9,478 bases of DNA. Source: Lachnospiraceae bacterium. Lineage in GTDB: Bacteria; Bacillota; Clostridia; Lachnospirales; Lachnospiraceae. The number at the start of each line of letters is the position of its first letter. The first letter of the stretch is position 1. The stretch lies in the NCBI GenBank assembly GCA_024691145.1, contig JAILNW010000211.1, forward strand, positions 1 through 9,478, written 5' to 3'. The notes under the pieces were generated by a model. The model made no database searches. It saw only the letters and a program-made list of their open reading frames with translations, and had not been told where the DNA came from. A program made the translations under genes and the position numbers. Of this stretch, positions 5,584 through 9,478 are shown in pieces.

Positions 5584-6546
5584 ATGGAAGAAAACAAAAA
5601 AAGTGTTATAGATGTTATTGGATTAACTAACAGTCAGGGTGAAAGTATCGCTGAAGAAGCTATAAAAGAGTATGAGGAAAAGGACAGAAGTATGAAGATA
5701 GCTAAAGCTAAGGAAAATGTAAAGAAGTTTTATTTTATCCTTATGATACTATGCCTTACTGTATTTGTCGGGTCTTTAATTAAGTTAATTACCATCCAGC
5801 TTGAATATAAAAAAGGTGTGGATACTTATGATGACATTGCAAATGAATTTGTGGTTGTTAATCCAACAGAGAGCCCAGAAAATACTGCAAATCAAAGGAT
5901 TGATATTGATGATGCTGCTGCAAGTTTTGTTACGCCTCAGACACCGGCTCCAATTCAAAAGCTTGAGGTTAATTTTGATAAACTAAAGGATGTAAACGAG
6001 GATATTATTGGATGGATTTACAGTTATGATACTGCCATAAATTATCCAATTGTCCAGGGAGAGGATAATGATTATTATCTCAAACATCTTTTCAATAAAA
6101 AAAGTAATAAGGCTGGAAGTATATTTATGGATGCTATTAATAACCGTGATTTTACAGATGATAACACTATGATTTATGGTCATCATATGAATAATGGCTC
6201 CATGTTCGCTTCATTAAGTAATTATAAAAGCCAGTCTTATTATGAGGCACATCCATATATCTATATTGTAACTCCTGATAAGGACTATAGAATAGAAGTA
6301 TTTAGTGGATATGTAACGGATTTTGATTCTGAAGCCTACACAGTGACTTTTGCAGATGATGAAAGTAAAGAAGATTTTATAAAAAAAGTAAAGAAGAAGT
6401 CTTCTTTTAAAAGCAAAGTAGAAGTTAGCGCTGAGGATTATTTAATCACATTGTCAACATGTGATTATACATATAAGAACGCAAGATATGCTGTTCATGG
6501 AAAACTTGTACCTATTGAATCAGCTAAGGGAGAGTTAGGACAGTAA
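5584..6546 (+). CDS. srtB: Class B sortase
   Basis: A membrane-anchored cysteine transpeptidase that attaches proteins to the cell wall or builds surface polymers. Residues 1-48 are a charged cytoplasmic tail, 49-70 a single membrane helix, 71-125 a Pro/Thr-containing extracellular linker, and 126-310 the catalytic domain. Catalytic residues are His200 (in YGHHMNNGSMF, the class B signature), Cys293 (in TLSTCDY) and Arg301 (in NARYAVHGKL). The ATG at 5584 is used because GAGG (5572-5575) is 8 bases upstream; the in-frame GTG at 5575 overlaps that site. No protein with a sorting signal is encoded in the window, so the substrate is unknown. The gene sits 22 bases after the preceding stop and 19 bases before hisZ, apparently in the same transcript. 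The 48-residue cytoplasmic tail is long for a sortase. Confidence 0.93.
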   Translation: MEENKKSVIDVIGLTNSQGESIAEEAIKEYEEKDRSMKIAKAKENVKKFYFILMILCLTVFVGSLIKLITIQLEYKKGVDTYDDIANEFVVVNPTESPENTANQRIDIDDAAASFVTPQTPAPIQKLEVNFDKLKDVNEDIIGWIYSYDTAINYPIVQGEDNDYYLKHLFNKKSNKAGSIFMDAINNRDFTDDNTMIYGHHMNNGSMFASLSNYKSQSYYEAHPYIYIVTPDKDYRIEVFSGYVTDFDSEAYTVTFADDESKEDFIKKVKKKSSFKSKVEVSAEDYLITLSTCDYTYKNARYAVHGKLVPIESAKGELGQ

Positions 6547-6565
6547 TAAGGAAAGGAAGAATTGT

Positions 6566-7822
6566 ATGAATAACAAACTGCTTCATACTCCGGAAGGTGT
6601 AAGAGACATATATGAGGAAGAATGTCTTGTAAAGCAAAAGGTTTTAGGCTCTATGCAGGAGGTTTTAAAGTTATATGGCTTTAAGGATATTCAGACACCA
6701 ATGTATGAGTATTATGACATATTTAAAGAAGAACGTGGATCCGTTAATGAAAAAGAGATGTTCCGTTTCTTTGATCATGATGGTAATATGCTTGTATTAC
6801 GCCCTGATATAACACCTTCAATTGCCAGATGTGTGGCAAAGTATTATAAAAATGAATTATTTCCAATCAGACTTTCATATACAGGTGAAACTTTTATAAA
6901 TAATAATAAGTATCAGGGAAAGTTAAAAGAATATACGCAGTTAGGTGCAGAATTATTTAATGATGAAAAGTCAGATGCGGACGCAGAGATGATAGCTATC
7001 TGCATAGATTGTTTATTAAAAGCAGGACTTAAAGAATTCCAGATAGAAGTTGGCCATGTTGATTTCTTCAATGGATTAATGGAAGAGACTGGTTTTGATG
7101 AAGAAGAAATCAAAGAATTTAAGATATTTGTAGAAAATAAGAATATGTTTGGAGCGTCTCAGTTATTATCTACAAAAAACATCAGTGAAGATATGAAGGA
7201 AAAGATTCTTGAACTTCCTAATTTATTTGGAAGCTTCGAGATACTTGAGTATGCAAAGGGTCTTACTGAGAATAAAACAGCGGTTGCAGCCTTGGAAAGA
7301 TTAGAGAAGGTTTACAGAATTCTTAATGAATATGGATTTGGAAAGTACATATCATTTGATCTTGGAAAACTTAACAGATATTCATATTATACAGGCATTG
7401 TATTTAATGGATATACATTTGGAACAGGCGAGCCAATTGCTTCAGGTGGAAGATATGATAAGTTGTTATCACAGTTCGGAAAGGATGCTACAGCCATCGG
7501 ACTTGTAATACTCGTTGACCAGCTCCTTATTGCAATGCAGAGACAGAATATAAAGGTTGAAACTGATGTTACAGCAACTCTTATTCTATACCAGATGGAA
7601 TTTAGAACAGAAGCCATAAAGATGGCTAATCATTTAAGAAGTGACGGAATTAATGTTGAGCTTCTTAGAAAATCATCAAGAAAAACATTAAATGATTATT
7701 ATTTGTTCGCAAAGCGTAACAACATAAGCAATATGCTTTTTATTGATGACAGTGAGAACATAAAAGCTATCGATATGGATAATGGAAACAGTATCCAGCA
7801 TGATATTAATGAATACATGTAA
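6566..7822 (+). CDS. hisZ: ATP phosphoribosyltransferase regulatory subunit (HisRS-like)
   Basis: HisZ is a catalytically inactive relative of histidyl-tRNA synthetase that forms a complex with short-form HisG and confers activity and histidine feedback control on the first step of histidine synthesis. Visible HisRS-type segments are TPEGVRDI (8-15), the motif 2 region LRPDITPSIAR (78-88), YYTGIVFNGY (274-283) and SGGRYDKLL (293-301). The HisRS signature RGLDYYTG is changed to NRYSYYTG, as expected for the non-synthetase paralogue. The C-terminal 90 residues look like a remnant anticodon-binding-type domain, making the 418-residue protein somewhat longer than many HisZ. It lies 11 bases before hisG, which is short-form and therefore needs it. 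A true hisS is excluded by this pairing and the motif change. Confidence 0.94.
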   Translation: MNNKLLHTPEGVRDIYEEECLVKQKVLGSMQEVLKLYGFKDIQTPMYEYYDIFKEERGSVNEKEMFRFFDHDGNMLVLRPDITPSIARCVAKYYKNELFPIRLSYTGETFINNNKYQGKLKEYTQLGAELFNDEKSDADAEMIAICIDCLLKAGLKEFQIEVGHVDFFNGLMEETGFDEEEIKEFKIFVENKNMFGASQLLSTKNISEDMKEKILELPNLFGSFEILEYAKGLTENKTAVAALERLEKVYRILNEYGFGKYISFDLGKLNRYSYYTGIVFNGYTFGTGEPIASGGRYDKLLSQFGKDATAIGLVILVDQLLIAMQRQNIKVETDVTATLILYQMEFRTEAIKMANHLRSDGINVELLRKSSRKTLNDYYLFAKRNNISNMLFIDDSENIKAIDMDNGNSIQHDINEYM

Positions 7823-7833
7823 GGAGAATAAAT

Positions 7834-8478
7834 ATGAGATATATAACATTTGCGTTAGCCAAAGGAAGACTTGCAGATAAGTCTTTAGAAATATTAGAAA
7901 AAATTGGCATAACATGTGAAGAGATGAAGGATAAGGACTCAAGAAAGTTAATCTTTGTGAATGAAGATTTGAAACTTAAGTTTTTCCTTTCAAAAGCTAC
8001 AGATGTGCCAACTTATGTTGAATATGGTGCAGCAGACATAGGTGTTGTAGGAAAAGATACAATACTTGAAGCTGGACGTAATTTATATGAAGTTCTTGAT
8101 TTTGAGATAGGAAAGTGCAGAATGTGTGTTGCAGGACCTGAAAGTGCAAGAAAGTATCTTAGCAATGGCGAACTAATTAGGGTTGCAACTAAGTATCCTA
8201 ATATTGCGAAGGATTATTTCTATAATCAGAAACATCAGACAGTAGAGATTATAAAGCTTAATGGTTCAATTGAGCTTGCCCCTATTGTAGGATTATCTGA
8301 GGTTATTGTAGATATAGTTGAAACAGGTTCAACACTTAAGGAAAATGGTCTTAAGGTTCTTGAGGAAATTTGCCCATTATCAGCAAGAATGGTTGTTAAC
8401 CAGGTAAGCATGAAGATGGAACAGGAGAGAATTCAGGAAATCATTAAGATGTTAAAAAGTGCAGGACTTGCAAAATAA
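7834..8478 (+). CDS. hisG: ATP phosphoribosyltransferase catalytic subunit, short form
   Basis: Catalyses the first step of histidine biosynthesis, ATP plus PRPP to phosphoribosyl-ATP, in the cytoplasm. The 214-residue length is the short form, which lacks the C-terminal regulatory domain and works with HisZ. Recognisable segments are the N-terminal FALAKGRLAD (6-15), DVPTYVEYGAADIGVVGKD (57-75) and the PRPP-binding loop DIVETGSTLKENGL (160-173). The ribosome binding site AAGGAG overlaps the hisZ stop codon, which indicates coupled expression of the two subunits. Confidence 0.97.
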   Translation: MRYITFALAKGRLADKSLEILEKIGITCEEMKDKDSRKLIFVNEDLKLKFFLSKATDVPTYVEYGAADIGVVGKDTILEAGRNLYEVLDFEIGKCRMCVAGPESARKYLSNGELIRVATKYPNIAKDYFYNQKHQTVEIIKLNGSIELAPIVGLSEVIVDIVETGSTLKENGLKVLEEICPLSARMVVNQVSMKMEQERIQEIIKMLKSAGLAK

Positions 8479-8490
8479 ATGGAGGACGTT

Positions 8491-9478
8491 ATGAGAATTG
8501 TAAAGTTAACAGAAGAGACAAAAAGCAATATTCTTGAGAATTTGCTTAAAAGAAGTCCGAATAATTACGATACATATTCTGATGCAGTTAATGCTATTCT
8601 GAATGATGTTAAAGTTAATAAGGACAAGGCGGTATTTGAATATACAAAGAAGTTTGATAAAGCAGATATTAATGCAGATAATATAAAGGTTACAGATAAA
8701 GAAATTGAAGAAGCATATGAGGCTATTGATAAAGAATTACTTGATGTAATCAGAAAATCAATAAAGAATATAAAGGATTTTCACGAAAGACAGCTTCAGA
8801 ACAGCTGGTTTGAAAGCCGTAATGACGGAGTTATATTAGGACAGAAGGTTTCTGCAATTGAAAGTGTTGGTGTATATGTTCCAGGCGGAAAGGCAGCATA
8901 TCCTTCATCTGTTCTTATGAATGTTATTCCAGCACAGGTTGCAGGAGTAGAAAGAATTGTTATGACAACTCCTCCTGACGCATCAGGAAAAGTATATCCT
9001 AATACACTTGTTGCTGCTAAAGAAGCAGGTGTTACTGATATATACAAAGTAGGTGGAGCTCAGGCTATAGGAGCATTGGCATATGGAACAGAAAGCATTA
9101 AAAAGGTAGATAAGATTTGCGGACCTGGTAATATTTATGTTGCCCTTGCTAAAAAAGCTGTTTATGGACACGTAAGTATTGACTCAATTGCAGGTCCTAG
9201 TGAAATACTTGTACTTGCTGATGAAACAGCTAATCCAAGATATGTGGCTGCTGATTTATTGTCACAGGCAGAACATGATGAACTTGCATCTGCTATTCTT
9301 GTAACAACAAGTGAGGAATTAGCTAAGAAGGTTTCTGAAGAAGTAGATAAGTTTACTAATGAATTATCAAGAAAAGAGATAATTACAAAGTCTCTTGAAA
9401 ATTATGGATATATATTAGTTGCTGAAAGTGAAAAGGATGCAATTGATACAGCTAATGAGATAGCATCAGAGCACCTTG
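8491..9478 (+). CDS. hisD: Histidinol dehydrogenase, truncated by the window edge
   Basis: Zinc-dependent enzyme that performs the last two oxidations of histidine synthesis, L-histidinol to L-histidine with NAD. The frame runs open to the right edge: 329 codons of an expected 420-435. Family segments are VGVYVPGGKAAYPSS, VGGAQAIGALAYGT, the ICGPGNIYVA segment, SIAGPSEILVLAD and SQAEHDE. The last complete codons give SEHL, where Glu327-His328 correspond to the catalytic Glu-His pair of the E. coli enzyme; the C-terminal zinc ligand lies beyond the edge. GGAGG (8481-8485) precedes the ATG at 8491 by 5 bases; an in-frame ATG at 8479 has no such site. It starts 12 bases after hisG. The order hisZ-hisG-hisD is typical of clostridial his operons. 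Confidence 0.96.
   Translation, partial: MRIVKLTEETKSNILENLLKRSPNNYDTYSDAVNAILNDVKVNKDKAVFEYTKKFDKADINADNIKVTDKEIEEAYEAIDKELLDVIRKSIKNIKDFHERQLQNSWFESRNDGVILGQKVSAIESVGVYVPGGKAAYPSSVLMNVIPAQVAGVERIVMTTPPDASGKVYPNTLVAAKEAGVTDIYKVGGAQAIGALAYGTESIKKVDKICGPGNIYVALAKKAVYGHVSIDSIAGPSEILVLADETANPRYVAADLLSQAEHDELASAILVTTSEELAKKVSEEVDKFTNELSRKEIITKSLENYGYILVAESEKDAIDTANEIASEHL

Noticed and set aside
7387..7617. Minus-strand frames within hisZ, hisG, hisD and the second P-loop gene
   Set aside because: They lie wholly inside well-supported + strand genes, lack ribosome binding sites and show no recognisable motifs.
6566..7822. Histidyl-tRNA synthetase (hisS)
   Set aside because: The RGLDYYTG signature is changed to NRYSYYTG and the gene sits next to short-form hisG, which requires HisZ.

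Overview
The window is AT-rich, all genes lie on the + strand, and start sites carry strong AGGAGG-type ribosome binding sites. An Amt-PII fusion, a class B sortase, and HisZ with short-form HisG together point to an anaerobic low-GC Firmicute, most likely a Lachnospiraceae or related Clostridia member. This placement is inferred from gene content and style; no rRNA marker is present.

Layout. (1) 1-256: the 3' end of an unrecognised gene whose first visible residues resemble an internal segment of the membrane protein at 2436-3308. (2) 257-565: the control region of the ammonium transporter. It holds one near-consensus promoter and a second candidate, then a roughly 225-nt leader. The leader contains two hairpins with A1/G4 hexaloops, the RNA signature bound by ANTAR antiterminators. 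One of these is mutually exclusive with an intrinsic terminator, and a second terminator-like hairpin lies just before the gene. (3) 566-2311: an Amt ammonium channel fused to a C-terminal PII (GlnB/GlnK-like) domain, followed by a terminator. (4) 2436-3308: a polytopic membrane protein of unknown function with its own promoter and terminator. (5) 3489 to the right edge: a tightly spaced run of six genes, namely a His-rich COG0523 (CobW/P47K) metal-binding GTPase, a second degenerate COG0523-like P-loop protein fused to a TIGR03943/DUF1980-type C-terminal domain, a class B sortase, then hisZ, hisG and a truncated hisD.

How the parts may work together. The left half is nitrogen acquisition with intramolecular PII sensing and probable RNA-level antitermination. 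The right half joins two putative metallochaperone-type P-loop proteins to the first steps of histidine biosynthesis, through gaps of about 10-25 nt and with no visible promoter or terminator in between. HisD is a zinc enzyme and histidine is a metal ligand, so a metal-homeostasis/histidine link is plausible but inferred. The least ordinary items are the ANTAR-type leader of amt, the P-loop/TIGR03943 fusion, the duplicated His/Cys metal-binding loop, and the placement of these genes with a sortase ahead of his genes.
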